Of a stretch of DNA of 64,000 bases, positions 32,979 through 41,457 are shown piece after piece. The notes below the pieces were generated by a model. It was not told the origin of the DNA, did not search any database, and worked only from the letters and a program-made list of their open reading frames with translations. The stretch covers positions 62,001 to 126,000 of the forward strand of contig NZ_SBIT01000008.1 in NCBI RefSeq assembly GCF_004765785.1. The letters run 5' to 3'. The position numbers were made by a program, and so were the translations under genes. This DNA is from Halorussus ruber (GTDB taxonomy: Archaea; Halobacteriota; Halobacteria; Halobacteriales; Haladaptataceae). Position 1 is the first letter of the stretch. Each line of letters starts with the position of its first letter.

Positions 32979-33113
32979 ATGGTCGTCAAAACCGAGCGCG
33001 ACGAGATGACGTGGTACAAGTGCGAGGGGTGCGGGATGATGTTCGACGACGCCGAGGACGCCAAGCAACACGAGGCCAACTGCGACCACGAGGACCCCTC
33101 GTACATCCAGTAG
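32979..33113 (+). CDS. Very small zinc-finger protein (DUF7128-like)
   Basis: 44 residues from the ATG at 32979; the stop is TAG at 33111-33113. The sequence is YKCEGCGMMFDDAEDAKQHEANC, a C-x2-C ... H-x3-C arrangement like a C2HC finger, with an acidic tail ending DPSYIQ. A TTTACTTT box lies at 32951-32958, some 28 bases before the ATG, which fits leaderless expression. Haloarchaea encode many such one-finger proteins; DNA, RNA or protein binding is possible, and the role is unknown. Confidence 0.75.
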   Translation: MVVKTERDEMTWYKCEGCGMMFDDAEDAKQHEANCDHEDPSYIQ

Positions 33114-33190
33114 CGCGGGTTTTGGGGAGTGCTGTTCTTTCGGTGTAGTGTCTAGTGTCGTCTTCTGAAGTCTTGTTCTGTCGTTTTGGG

Positions 33191-33262
33191 TTGACGTAAC
33201 TGGAAGTACGAACAGCAGACTTTGTCTTGACGTAACTGGGAGTGCGAACAGGAGGACTCCCG
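33191..33262 (+). repeat. Two tandem 36-base imperfect direct repeats
   Basis: TTGACGTAACTGG begins each unit (33191-33226 and 33227-33262). The first 28 bases agree at 25 positions, then the units diverge. They lie in the gap 33114-33686, which also holds family 1 copy 7 and family 2 copy 2 and has no gene. Confidence 0.7.
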
Positions 33263-33276
33263 TAGTGATGTCCCGT

Positions 33277-33512
33277 TGAAGCCCTCGCCCGGTCGCGGTC
33301 ACGCGGGCGGAGCGAGGGTGACCTCGGAGGATGCGGCTTGTCCTCCGGCGGTCGCTCAGCGGGATATTTCGCGCCTCTCCGCACAGCCCGGCGCGAAATA
33401 GGGCCACGCTGAGGCGACCACGAGCCTGTCGGCCCGCGACCGGGCGGCCCCTTCATCCACCCGGCGGTTTTTCGGTCAGGCGTCTGCCGGTTGACAGTCC
33501 CACCGAGCGCAG
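33277..33512 (-). repeat. Family 1 palindromic element, copy 7 (with side hairpins)
   Basis: The outer stem is 33277-33298 with 33434-33455. The leader lies to the right (33456-33512) and includes GCTCGGTGGGACTGTCAAC on the minus strand. The inner stem TATTTCGCGCC (33365-33375) pairs perfectly with GGCGCGAAATA (33390-33400). The middle stem CTCAGCG (33355-33361) pairs with CGCTGAG (33407-33413). Side hairpins a and b (33297-33347; CGGAGGAT/GTCCTCCG for b) sit on the arm away from the leader. A GGGCC/GGCTC hairpin like that of copy 5 sits on the leader side. It lies downstream of livF in the same orientation. Confidence 0.87.
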
Positions 33513-33519
33513 GTCTCAC

Positions 33520-33625
33520 GCCTCCCAACCTCCTGCGGTCCTCGGTCCTCGCTTCGCTCGTCCTTACGGTCCTCGTCCCTCGCACGCCGATGGTGCGACA
33601 CGAGGTCGCACCAGCGCGCGCCGAA
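33520..33625 (+). repeat. Family 2 hairpin element, copy 2
   Basis: GGTGCGAC (33592-33599) pairs with GTCGCACC (33605-33612) around the loop ACGAG and is followed by AGCGCGCGCCG. Copy 1 has GGCGCGGC/GCCGCGCC around ATGAA with the same tail, so two stem pairs changed on both sides. The upstream part is C/T-rich (CCTCCCAACC) with loose similarity to 23968-24010. Confidence 0.65.
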
Positions 33626-33686
33626 GCAGAAATCCGATTACTTCGAGACAGAGCGTGAAAACGAGAAAAACGCGGGAAAAGTCGTT

Positions 33687-34436
33687 CTAGTCGTCCGTCG
33701 CCGCCTCGCCCGTCTCGCCGGTGTCGCCGCCACCGCCGCCGAGGTAGAGTTCCGTGACCTCCTCGTTGTCGAGCAGGGCGTCACCCGTGTCCTCGAAGCG
33801 GTTCTCGCCCATCTCCAGCACGTAGCCTCGGTCGGAGTTCTTCAGCGCCTTCCGGGCGTTCTGCTCGACCATCAGGATGGCCGTGCCCGACTCGTTGATT
33901 TCGATGATTTTCTCGAACACCTCGTCCACGAGGTCAGGCGCGAGGCCCGCGCTGGGTTCGTCCACCAGCATCAGGTCCGGGTCGACCATCAGTCCCCTGC
34001 CCATGGCGAGCATCTGCTGTTGCCCGCCGGACATGGTCCCGGCCTTCTGGTTCTGGCGCTCCTCCAGAATCGGGAAGCGGTCGAACACCTCCTGCAGGGC
34101 GTCCTCGGGCATCGAGTCGAGGATGTACGCGCCCATCTCCAGGTTCTCGCGCACCGTCAGGTTCGGGAAGACGTTGTCCACCTGCGGGACGTAGCACATC
34201 CCCTCGCGGGTGATTTCGTCCGGCCGGAGGCCGGTGATGTCCCCGCCGTCGAAGGTGACGGTCCCCTCCCAGCAGTCGATGAGGCCGAAGACGGCCTTCA
34301 TGAACGTCGATTTCCCGGCCCCGTTGGGCCCGATGATGCAGACGATTTCGTCGTCGTTCACGTCCATCGAGACGCCGTGGAGGATTTGGGCGTCGCCGTA
34401 CCCCGAGACGACGTCGCGGGCTTCGAGTAGCGCCAC
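33687..34436 (-). CDS. livF: Branched-chain amino acid-type ABC transporter ATPase
   Basis: 249 residues, one ABC ATPase domain: Walker A CIIGPNGAGKSTFMKAVFG, Q-loop VPQVDNVFPNLTVRENL, signature MSGGQQQMLAMGRGLM, Walker B LMLVDEPSAGL, and the switch His region replaced by Gln (MVEQNARKAL) as is normal in LivF. It is the last gene of livH-livM-livG-livF. The Liv family imports hydrophobic amino acids, urea or other short amides; no solute-binding protein gene is in this window, so the substrate is open. The last 20 residues are a Gly/Thr/Glu tail. Confidence 0.9.
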   Translation of the reverse strand: MALLEARDVVSGYGDAQILHGVSMDVNDDEIVCIIGPNGAGKSTFMKAVFGLIDCWEGTVTFDGGDITGLRPDEITREGMCYVPQVDNVFPNLTVRENLEMGAYILDSMPEDALQEVFDRFPILEERQNQKAGTMSGGQQQMLAMGRGLMVDPDLMLVDEPSAGLAPDLVDEVFEKIIEINESGTAILMVEQNARKALKNSDRGYVLEMGENRFEDTGDALLDNEEVTELYLGGGGGDTGETGEAATDD

Positions 34437-34439
34437 GAA

Positions 34440-35444
34440 TTATCCCCCCAGGTAGGCGTCCACAACTCGCTGGTCGTTCTGTACCTCTTCGGGCGTGCCT
34501 TGCATCAGCTTCTTGCCTTGGTCCATGACGATAATCGTGTCCGAGAGGTTCATGATGACCTCCATGTCGTGTTCGACGATGCAGAACGTGTAGCCCTGCT
34601 CGCGCAGGTTCTCGATGCGCTGGAGCAGCTTGTCGGTCAGCGCGGGGTTGACCCCGGCGACCGGCTCGTCCAGCAGGATGAGGTCCGGGTCGGTCATCAG
34701 CACGCGACCCAGTTCGAGCAACTTCCGCTGGCCGCCAGAGAGGTTGCCCGCGTACTCGTTGGTGAGGTGGTCGAGTTCGAGGAACTCCAGCATCTCGACC
34801 GCGCGCTGGCGGACCTCGTTCTCCTCGTCTTCGACCGCGCCGCGGCGGAACCACGCGTTCGTCAGGCTCTCGCCGCGCTGGTCCTGCGGCGCGAGCATCA
34901 GGTTCTCCAGCACGGTCAGTCCCTGCAACTCGCGGGTCAACTGGAAAGTCCGAGACAACCCCTCCTGCGAGACGCGGAAGGGACGCTTGTTCCTGACTTC
35001 CAGAACGTCGTTTTTGACCTTCTCCTCGGCCTGATAGACGCCCGCGCCGAGGCCCGCCCCGACCAGCGCCGCGCCGCCGAGGCCGAGCGTCGAGACCCCC
35101 GCTGAGGCCGCGGCCGCCAGACCGATTCCGCCGAAGGTCATCCCGGACGCGCTCATCCAGATGCCCTGCTCGGTGTCGCTCGGGCGCATGATGTCCTGTA
35201 GGTCCTGATTCCGATAGCGAACCTCCCCGCCGTCAGGCTCGTAGAACCCGCTGATGAGGTTGAACGTCGTGGTCTTCCCGGCCCCGTTCGGCCCGATGAG
35301 ACCCGTGACGGTCCCCTCCTCGACCTCGAAGGTCGCGCCGTCGACAGCCGTAATCCCGCCGAAGGTCTTGCGCAGGCCCTCGACTTCGAGGATGGCTTCG
35401 CCGGTCCCGTGCGTCTGTTCGTCTGCTTCGACTGTTTCACTCAT
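34440..35444 (-). CDS. livG: Branched-chain amino acid-type ABC ATPase with hydrophobic insert
   Basis: 334 residues from the ATG at 35442-35444, which overlaps the livM stop by four bases; LivG proteins usually have about 250. Walker A is LIGPNGAGKTTTFNLISGF, the signature LSGGQRKLLELGRVL and Walker B LILLDEPVAGVNP. The H-loop is IVEHDMEVIM. Between the Walker A strand and the GLSRTFQLTREL Q-loop region there is an extra stretch of about 75 residues. It contains some 40 Gly, Ala and other hydrophobic residues (FGGIGLAAAASAGVSTLG, GAALVGAGLGAGVYQ) that could enter the membrane. The open frame continues upstream, but only as the antisense-like shadow of livM. Confidence 0.88.
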   Translation of the reverse strand: MSETVEADEQTHGTGEAILEVEGLRKTFGGITAVDGATFEVEEGTVTGLIGPNGAGKTTTFNLISGFYEPDGGEVRYRNQDLQDIMRPSDTEQGIWMSASGMTFGGIGLAAAASAGVSTLGLGGAALVGAGLGAGVYQAEEKVKNDVLEVRNKRPFRVSQEGLSRTFQLTRELQGLTVLENLMLAPQDQRGESLTNAWFRRGAVEDEENEVRQRAVEMLEFLELDHLTNEYAGNLSGGQRKLLELGRVLMTDPDLILLDEPVAGVNPALTDKLLQRIENLREQGYTFCIVEHDMEVIMNLSDTIIVMDQGKKLMQGTPEEVQNDQRVVDAYLGG

Positions 35445-37393
35445 TCCTCTGACACCTCCGCGAGGGTTCGCTTCTCGCCCCACAGCCCTTCGGGGCGGTA
35501 GTAGAGGATGACGATGAGGAGCGCCCCGATGAACGCCAACCTGAGCGCCGAAATCGAACTCCCGGCTGCGGTCGGGAAGAACGCCTTGATGTCGGCGGTC
35601 GCCTTCTGGAAGGACCAGTAGATGGTCGAACCCAGAATCATCCCCTTGTTGTTGGCGGTTCCGCCGATGATGAGCGCGAGGAAGGCGATGAACGTGATTC
35701 GCGGCGCGAACATCGTGTGGACCAGGCTCTGGAAGTAGATGGCGGTCAGGCCGCCAGCGAATCCGGCAAGCGCCGACCCGAGCATCATGCTCTGGACCTT
35801 GTACGCGAAGGTGTTCTTGCCGAGCGAGGTCGCCACGTCCTCGTCCTCGCGGATGGCCTTCAGCACCCGGCCGAACGGCGATTCGACCGTAATCTCCGAG
35901 AGGTAGTACAGCATCGCCAGCGACGCCAGCGTCAGCACCAGCAGGAACCGCGAGTAGTCGAACAGCGCGGTCCCGGCCTGGAACTTCATCAGCCACAGCA
36001 GGTTCTGGATGGTGTTGTCCACGACCGCGCCGAAGCCGTTGCGCTGGAAGGGCACGATGTTCGCCATCACGAAGTACCGGATGACGAACAGCCAAATCGC
36101 GCCGACGCCGACGATGCGGACGAACTCCACGCCCGAGCCGAACCGGCTCCAGTTCGACCCGACGTAGTAGACGCCGTAGAGGAAGGCTACGAGCAGTCCC
36201 ATCGTCACGAACAGGCCGACGCTGCTCATCACGTCGCCCGACCCGCCGCCGAGGACGATGAGCGGCGCGAAACACGCCACGAACACGACTGCGAGGCCGA
36301 GCGCGGTGGCGAAGTCCCGGCCCGAGAGGTCGCTGTACCGGCGGGCGACCGCGACAGCGCCGAACACCCACGTGAACAGCGACAGCGCCGACAGGAAGAC
36401 GAACGCGACCATCGGCGAGTCGCCCATGACCAGCGCGGCCCCGAAGGCGGCGGTCGCCGTAATCGCACCGGCGAGCGGCGCGTAGCGTCGGTTCGCGCCG
36501 TAGAATCCCGCGGTGACCGCGGCGAAGACGACGAGGCCGAACAGCCAGTCGAGGCTCACGCCGAAGGGCGACCACCACTCGAAGGACTGCCACGCGACAG
36601 CACCGGCCGCGAGGCCGAACACCGCGCCAGCGCCCAGCAGGACGCGCTGTTCGGTCTCGCCGGTCTCCATCCGCGACCGGCGGGCCGCGACGTAGCCGAC
36701 GCCGAGGGTCGTCAGCGCGAGCAGGGCGTCGACGACCCAGCCGCCGATACCGGGCGTGCCCGAGATGGTTCGGTCGCGGGTGACGCCACCGTCGGAGCGA
36801 GGCTCCGTTGAGGCTCCCGAACCGTCGGTTCGCTCACCGCCGTCTGCCGCGAGTTCCGACCCGCGCTCGGTCCCGACCTGCGCGAGGACGTAGGTCGCCA
36901 CCGTCCAGAGGACGAGGACGACGAATCCCAGCAGCGCGGCGGTCTGGACCGTGTCGCCGGGGAGCGGGAAGAAGTCGCGGAAGGGTTGGCTGAACCCGCG
37001 GAGCGACCCGGGGCCGTTCGCCAGCCAGCCTTCCGACTGGACGATGCGCTTGAGGATGACCGAAATCCCGAGGACCGCGATTGCCAGGTAGTCCTCCCTG
37101 AGGCGTATCGCCGGGAGCGCGACCAGCATGCCGAGGAGTCCGGCGACCAGCGTCCCGACAGCGATGGCCGGGAGCCACGGCCAGTTCCACCCGAGGATGT
37201 ACGTGGTGAACGCCTGCTCGCTGGCGGGTGGAAGGACCAGCAGCGCAGTCACGTACGCCCCCGTCAGGTAGAACGCCACGTGCCCGATGTCGAGTAAGCC
37301 GGTGTAGCCGAACTTGATGTTCAGTCCGAGCGCGAGTATCGCGTAGATACCCACGATGATGCCGAGCGAGACGAGGCTTGATGATAGTGCCAT
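35441..37393 (-). CDS. livM: Branched-chain amino acid-type ABC permease, enlarged
   Basis: 650 residues, about twice the usual LivM. The N-terminal 165 residues (ALGLNIKFGYTGLLDIGHVAFY, ALPAIRLREDYLAIAVLGIS) and the C-terminal 200 (ESPFGRVLKAIREDEDVATSLG, the EAA-like coupling region, then ALAGFAGGLTAIYF and ALIIGGTANNKG) are standard. Between them lie about 280 extra residues: an acidic Gly/Ser/Asp linker and roughly eight extra membrane segments. The insert is in frame with matching codon use. It starts four bases after livH and is coupled to livG. Confidence 0.87.
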   Translation of the reverse strand: MALSSSLVSLGIIVGIYAILALGLNIKFGYTGLLDIGHVAFYLTGAYVTALLVLPPASEQAFTTYILGWNWPWLPAIAVGTLVAGLLGMLVALPAIRLREDYLAIAVLGISVILKRIVQSEGWLANGPGSLRGFSQPFRDFFPLPGDTVQTAALLGFVVLVLWTVATYVLAQVGTERGSELAADGGERTDGSGASTEPRSDGGVTRDRTISGTPGIGGWVVDALLALTTLGVGYVAARRSRMETGETEQRVLLGAGAVFGLAAGAVAWQSFEWWSPFGVSLDWLFGLVVFAAVTAGFYGANRRYAPLAGAITATAAFGAALVMGDSPMVAFVFLSALSLFTWVFGAVAVARRYSDLSGRDFATALGLAVVFVACFAPLIVLGGGSGDVMSSVGLFVTMGLLVAFLYGVYYVGSNWSRFGSGVEFVRIVGVGAIWLFVIRYFVMANIVPFQRNGFGAVVDNTIQNLLWLMKFQAGTALFDYSRFLLVLTLASLAMLYYLSEITVESPFGRVLKAIREDEDVATSLGKNTFAYKVQSMMLGSALAGFAGGLTAIYFQSLVHTMFAPRITFIAFLALIIGGTANNKGMILGSTIYWSFQKATADIKAFFPTAAGSSISALRLAFIGALLIVILYYRPEGLWGEKRTLAEVSEE

Positions 37394-37397
37394 TGTG

Positions 37398-38843
37398 TTA
37401 TCCTCCGGTGATTCCCTCCGGCTTGACTAGCAACACGACGAACAGGATGGCGAACGCGATGGGAATGCGGTAGACCGACCCGATGTCCGGAATCGCGTAG
37501 ATGCCGACGTCCATCGAGAGGCCGACGATGTAGCTCCCGAGAATCGCGCCGTAGACCGACTGGAGGCCGCCGAGGATGACCCCGGCGAACATCGGGAGCA
37601 GGAGGAAGAATCCCATGTTGACCGTCAGTTGCGCGAACAGCACGCCGAGCATCACGCCGCCGACAGCGGCGAACGCCCCGGCGATAATCCACGTCGCCAT
37701 CATCACGCGGTCGGTGTTGATGCCGGTAATCTTGGCGAGGTCGATGTTGTCGCTGGAGGCCCGCATCGCCTTCCCGAGTTTGGTCTCCTGAAGCAGGAAG
37801 TGGAGCAGGCCCATCATCACGACCGCGATGACGACGACCGAGGCCCGCATCAGCGAGAGGCGGATGCGAGTCGAGAACGCCGACGAGTCGGGCACCGTCC
37901 CGCCGCCCGAGAGCGCGAACAGCAGCGCGACGAACGTCACGATTCCGGCGAGGGCCGCGGTGAGTTTCGGGCCGACGGTGTGGCCGGTGCCGTACCCTTC
38001 CGCGCCGCCGCTCCGCCAGCGGTAGGCCGCGAACGCGACCCCGACGGTTGCCGCGAGCAGGGCGAGCGCCGCCAGCCACGAGTACGTCGCGGTGAACATC
38101 GCCTGGTCGGGGTTCGGCCCGGTGTCGATGACGTGCATCGTGATGCCGCTTCCGGTGACGTAGAGGTCGAAGAACTTCGCGGCCGACAGGCCAACGTCGT
38201 AGCCGAAGACGCTGCCGACCTGCGGGACGACGTAGGTCCGGACCTGCCCGCCGTAGAACGCTTGGGTCCCGAACCGGAGGACGAACGACAGGCCCAGCGT
38301 GACGATGAGCATCGTCGCCAGCGACGCGTCCTTCGCGCGGAACTTCTGGAAGATGACCTTTTCGAGGAAGGGGGCAATCCACGCCAGCATCAGCGCCGAG
38401 AGCAACAGTCCGGTCCAAATCGACGGGAAGCCGACGACCACGAGGACGCCCAGCACCGCGGCCACCGCGAGGTGGACCCCGAGCGCGAGCGCCGAACTGG
38501 GGTCGCCGGGCCACCACGACCCCTTCAAGGCGGGCATTCCGCCGAGTAAGTACACCGCGGCGAGCGCCGACCCGGCCGCGAGGAGGAACAGGACTGCGAA
38601 GCCGACCGCCGTGAGTTCGCGGGCGGCCTGCGCCTGAGTCAGCAACTCGAACACCGGCACGGTCGCCGGTTTGTTGACGAGCAGCGCCATGTACGCCCCG
38701 AGCATGAGGAGTTCGCCGTGGGCGAAGTTCGGGACTTCGGCGATGTTGTACACCAGCGCCAGCCCGATAGCGCCGAGCGCGACGATGCTCCCCGTGACGA
38801 GGCCAGTCACGATGGCGTTTGCCAGCCCGGTGCTAGGTGGCAC
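37398..38843 (-). CDS. livH: Branched-chain amino acid-type ABC permease, enlarged
   Basis: 481 residues from a GTG at 38841-38843, with GAGGTGAT eight bases upstream as Shine-Dalgarno sequence; normal LivH has about 290. The N-terminus has ALGAIGLALVYNIAEVPNFAHGELLMLGAY. The C-terminal half has TKLGKAMRASSDNIDLAKITGIN (coupling helix region) and AGVILGGLQSVYGAILGSY. Two hydrophobic insertions, near residues 80-150 and 245-330, add extra spans. It is the first gene of the transporter operon. The upstream region 38844-39029 carries AT-rich promoter-like sequence. Confidence 0.87.
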   Translation of the reverse strand: MPPSTGLANAIVTGLVTGSIVALGAIGLALVYNIAEVPNFAHGELLMLGAYMALLVNKPATVPVFELLTQAQAARELTAVGFAVLFLLAAGSALAAVYLLGGMPALKGSWWPGDPSSALALGVHLAVAAVLGVLVVVGFPSIWTGLLLSALMLAWIAPFLEKVIFQKFRAKDASLATMLIVTLGLSFVLRFGTQAFYGGQVRTYVVPQVGSVFGYDVGLSAAKFFDLYVTGSGITMHVIDTGPNPDQAMFTATYSWLAALALLAATVGVAFAAYRWRSGGAEGYGTGHTVGPKLTAALAGIVTFVALLFALSGGGTVPDSSAFSTRIRLSLMRASVVVIAVVMMGLLHFLLQETKLGKAMRASSDNIDLAKITGINTDRVMMATWIIAGAFAAVGGVMLGVLFAQLTVNMGFFLLLPMFAGVILGGLQSVYGAILGSYIVGLSMDVGIYAIPDIGSVYRIPIAFAILFVVLLVKPEGITGG

Positions 38844-39029
38844 GAGTTATCACCTCGCATGTCTGATTGTCACAACCTACCATATGTCGTATCTCGCAAG
38901 CCCGACCTATTTGTGTCTTGTGCTTTTTCGTACCTCAGAACGAGAAGATACCAGCCAAACGGCCGTCAGGTCTGCCGGACGCTCTGTCTCGGCGGTCGGA
39001 ATTCCTGCCCGATTCTCGTCGGCCTCGCG

Positions 39030-39647
39030 CTACACCTCTCGGCAGTCGGCGCAGATGAGTTGTCCGTTGACGTTAGCGAGTTCGCGGCTCAGGGTGCCGC
39101 AGGCCTCGCAGATGCTCCGGTCGGAGTACTGGGACTGCTCGCCGTTGTCCGCGAAGGTCTCGCCGGGGTCGCCCGAGGAGGGTTCGCCCGCCATGCGCTC
39201 GTCGGCGACGATACCGCCGCCGCCGACCTCGTCGGGCGCTTCAGTCCCGAGCGAGGGGACGCTCGACAGCGACGCCGAGGCCGAAATCACGTCGCGCTCC
39301 GAGAGGACCCCCGCGAGTTCGTCGCCGTTGGTCACGAGGAGTCGCCGGATGTCCTCGCGGGACATGGTTCCGGCGGCGTCCGAGAGCTTCTGGTCGGCGT
39401 CCACCGAGACCACGGGGTCGGACATCACCGCCGAGACCTCGGTCTCGGCCGGGTCGCGCTCCTCGGCGAGGAGCGAGAGGACGTCCGACTCGGTCATGAT
39501 GCCGACCGGTTCGCTCCCCCGGAGGACGACGACGCACCCGACGCCGTCCTCGTCCATGAGTTTGACCGCCCCGAGAACCGTATCAGATTCGCTAACGCCG
39601 ACGTACTCTCGGGACATCACGTCCCGAACGCTCACTTCGCCTTCCAT
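39030..39647 (-). CDS. CBS-pair protein with C-terminal zinc ribbon
   Basis: 205 residues. Two CBS motifs fill residues 1-125 (VRDVMSREYVGVSESDTVLGA, VGIMTESDVLSLLAEE, VSAVMSDPVVSVDADQKL, LAGVLSERDVI). They form a Bateman module that normally senses adenine nucleotides or SAM. After a Gly/Ser linker, ICEACGTLSRELANVNGQ and ICADCREV form a four-Cys zinc ribbon at the end. It probably has a regulatory role, possibly with nucleic acid or a protein partner. TTTTTAGA at 39671-39679 lies 28 bases before the ATG, so expression is probably leaderless. Confidence 0.85.
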   Translation of the reverse strand: MEGEVSVRDVMSREYVGVSESDTVLGAVKLMDEDGVGCVVVLRGSEPVGIMTESDVLSLLAEERDPAETEVSAVMSDPVVSVDADQKLSDAAGTMSREDIRRLLVTNGDELAGVLSERDVISASASLSSVPSLGTEAPDEVGGGGIVADERMAGEPSSGDPGETFADNGEQSQYSDRSICEACGTLSRELANVNGQLICADCREV

Positions 39648-39805
39648 GTGCGAAAGATTGCCATAGGTTCTCTAAAAAGTATCCCCGGCAAGCTTAAGCC
39701 CGTGACGGGCATACGTTAACAGTTGACTGGATTCTGGCGGGAAGCGTCGGCGGTCTCGCGCCGAACTGTCGTTAGCGTGAGAAAAACCGGCAGTCGTCGG
39801 CGTCG

Positions 39806-40372
39806 TCAGCCATCGACTCGGGCGGTCGTCTCGCCCCGCTTGCGACCGTACCGGGCGGCGAGTTCGTCCAACTCCTCGGCGTAGCGGGCGTCGAGTCGCT
39901 CGACCTCGCGGCGACCCTCGTCGGTCAGAATCCAGTCGGTGACTCGCGCATCGTCGGTGACTCGCTCGTAGGCCGTCGGGCCCGCCGGGTCGCCGTCGGC
40001 CTCGCGCTCGCCGAGCGCGAATCGGGGTTCGCCGAGCTGGGACTCGGATAGCTCCTCGACGCGCCGGACGAGGCCCTTCTCGTCGAGTTGCGTGAACGTC
40101 CGCCGAATCGTGGACTTCCGGACCGTCGCGCTGGCCGCACCCTTCGGGCCGACGTTGGCGTAGCCGCCGCGCTCGATGACCGCCGCGATGTCGTCCAAGA
40201 CGCCGCTGACGGTCGTCGGCGCGTAGCGGTCGCCCTCGCCCGCCATGTGGTGCAGGATTGTGCGCTCGATGTGACCGCTGGTCCGTAGCTCCTCGTCTGT
40301 CGGCGGACTCTCCTCGGACTGGTCGTCGTGCGCCTGTTCGTCAGGCTCGCGGGCTTCCGTGTCTTCTCCCAT
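39806..40372 (-). CDS. Winged-helix transcription regulator-like protein
   Basis: 188 residues from the ATG at 40370-40372. An ATG at 40397-40399 is in frame, but TTTAAT at 40398-40403 is then the TATA box 28 bases before the chosen start, which fits leaderless expression. After a 35-residue acidic leader, a winged helix runs from IERTILHHMAGEG through STIRRTFTQLDEKGLVRRVEEL. A second conserved block, VTDWILTDEGRREVERLDARY, is followed by a helix. The pattern resembles PadR- or MarR-like repressors. The target is unknown. Confidence 0.7.
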   Translation of the reverse strand: MGEDTEAREPDEQAHDDQSEESPPTDEELRTSGHIERTILHHMAGEGDRYAPTTVSGVLDDIAAVIERGGYANVGPKGAASATVRKSTIRRTFTQLDEKGLVRRVEELSESQLGEPRFALGEREADGDPAGPTAYERVTDDARVTDWILTDEGRREVERLDARYAEELDELAARYGRKRGETTARVDG

Positions 40373-40457
40373 ACTAGATGTAACGTAGTTCCGTTTCATT
40401 AAACCTTTGGGATGTTACGCTTCTCGGGAGAGGCGAGGAATCGACTTTCCTCTGCTT

Positions 40458-40555
40458 CGCTCGGCGGGTCAAACACCCCTTAGTGGACTGGAAGGGCGAG
40501 CGCAGTTCCATCTGCTTCTGCGGTTCCAAGCGCGAGGCTCTCGAAACCACGGTCC
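40458..40555 (+). repeat. Family 1 element, copy 8 (degenerate, minimal)
   Basis: The leader GCTCGGCGGGTCAAACACC starts at 40459. The 5' arm is CTGGAAGGGCGAGCGCAG (40488-40505) and the 3' arm GCGCGAGGCTCTCGA. The inner domain is reduced to CGCAG(12-base loop)CTGCG at about 40501-40522. This is the only copy oriented against both neighbouring genes. The remainder of the 303-base gap 40373-40675 is AT-rich (40580-40670), with no gene seen. Confidence 0.6.
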
Positions 40556-40675
40556 GGTTCTAACTGCGCCCCGACGACCATCTGAAGAAACAAAAACTGA
40601 TGTTTGAGAAACTTATCTATATCTCAGGGAAATAGAAAACAGTTCTAAAAGTGACTGAAGATTATTCTCAGACGG

Positions 40676-41434
40676 CTAGTCGATGACGACGCGGTCGCCG
40701 TCCTCGCGGCACTCTTCGAGGGCGTGCTTGGCCGCCATTCCCGCGGTCTGGGGGTTCGCGGCCTGTCCGACGCCGACCTTCAGTTCGACCTCGACGGTGT
40801 CCTGCACGTGCCGGATGGCGTCCTGATACGCCTCCTCGTCCAAGTCGGGGCAGACCGCGATGACGTTGTCTCCTCCGACGAAAAAGGACAGGCCGTCGTG
40901 CGCGCGGCGGAAGTACCGCATCAGTTCGGCGTAGCCCTGCTCGATGTGGATGAACGAGTCGAAGGCGTTGAGCTGGTCGGTGTACTTCCCGGTGGCGTCG
41001 TTCACGTCGAAGTGCGCGATTTGCACGTCGTCGTCGGTGCGCTCGTCGGGGTCGAGCGTCGTGCCCCGCAGGATTTCGGTCCGGTCGGCCTCTTGGGCGC
41101 TCCCGGCGTCTTGGATGTGGTCGGTCGCGGCCGAGAGCGCCTCGACGGGACTCGGGTCCACGCCGACGCCGAAGCTGACGGTCACGGGGTAGCGGTTGCT
41201 CACCGACTCCTGTATCATGGCGTGGTCGGCCTCGTCCATCCCGTTCGTGACCGCAATCATGTTGTCGAACCGCGTGAAGAAGACGTAGCCCTCGCGGTTG
41301 CCGATAAGTTGCGAGAGGTCGGCGTACAGCCTCGACTGGAGGGTCTGAAGGTCCACTTCCCGGCGGGGTTCGGGCGTCACGGTCCACGGTCCGTAGTTGT
41401 CGATCTGAATCAGGGTGACCTGCGCGTTCGTCAC
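40676..41434 (-). CDS. gch3: GTP cyclohydrolase III
   Basis: 252 residues from a GTG at 41432-41434. Archaeal type III (IIa) enzyme of two ferredoxin/GGDEF-cyclase-like halves. It starts QVTLIQIDNYGPWTVTPEPRREVDLQ, then SQLIGNREGYVFFTRFDNMIAV, VTVSFGVGVDPSPVEALSAA, GLSFFVGGDNVIAV and LKVGVGQAANPQTAGMAAKHAL. It opens the ring of GTP to the formylamino-pyrimidine used for archaeal riboflavin and F420 synthesis. The start is supported by a TATA box 30 bases upstream, which lies inside a 14-base palindrome. Confidence 0.94.
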   Translation of the reverse strand: MTNAQVTLIQIDNYGPWTVTPEPRREVDLQTLQSRLYADLSQLIGNREGYVFFTRFDNMIAVTNGMDEADHAMIQESVSNRYPVTVSFGVGVDPSPVEALSAATDHIQDAGSAQEADRTEILRGTTLDPDERTDDDVQIAHFDVNDATGKYTDQLNAFDSFIHIEQGYAELMRYFRRAHDGLSFFVGGDNVIAVCPDLDEEAYQDAIRHVQDTVEVELKVGVGQAANPQTAGMAAKHALEECREDGDRVVID

Positions 41435-41457
41435 AGTTGGCCGTTGTTTTGTGGCGC

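Noticed and set aside
34440-36593. A 717-residue ABC protein
   Set aside because: The upstream part is antisense-like shadow of livM. The ATG at 35444 overlaps the livM stop and begins a normal LivG N-terminus.
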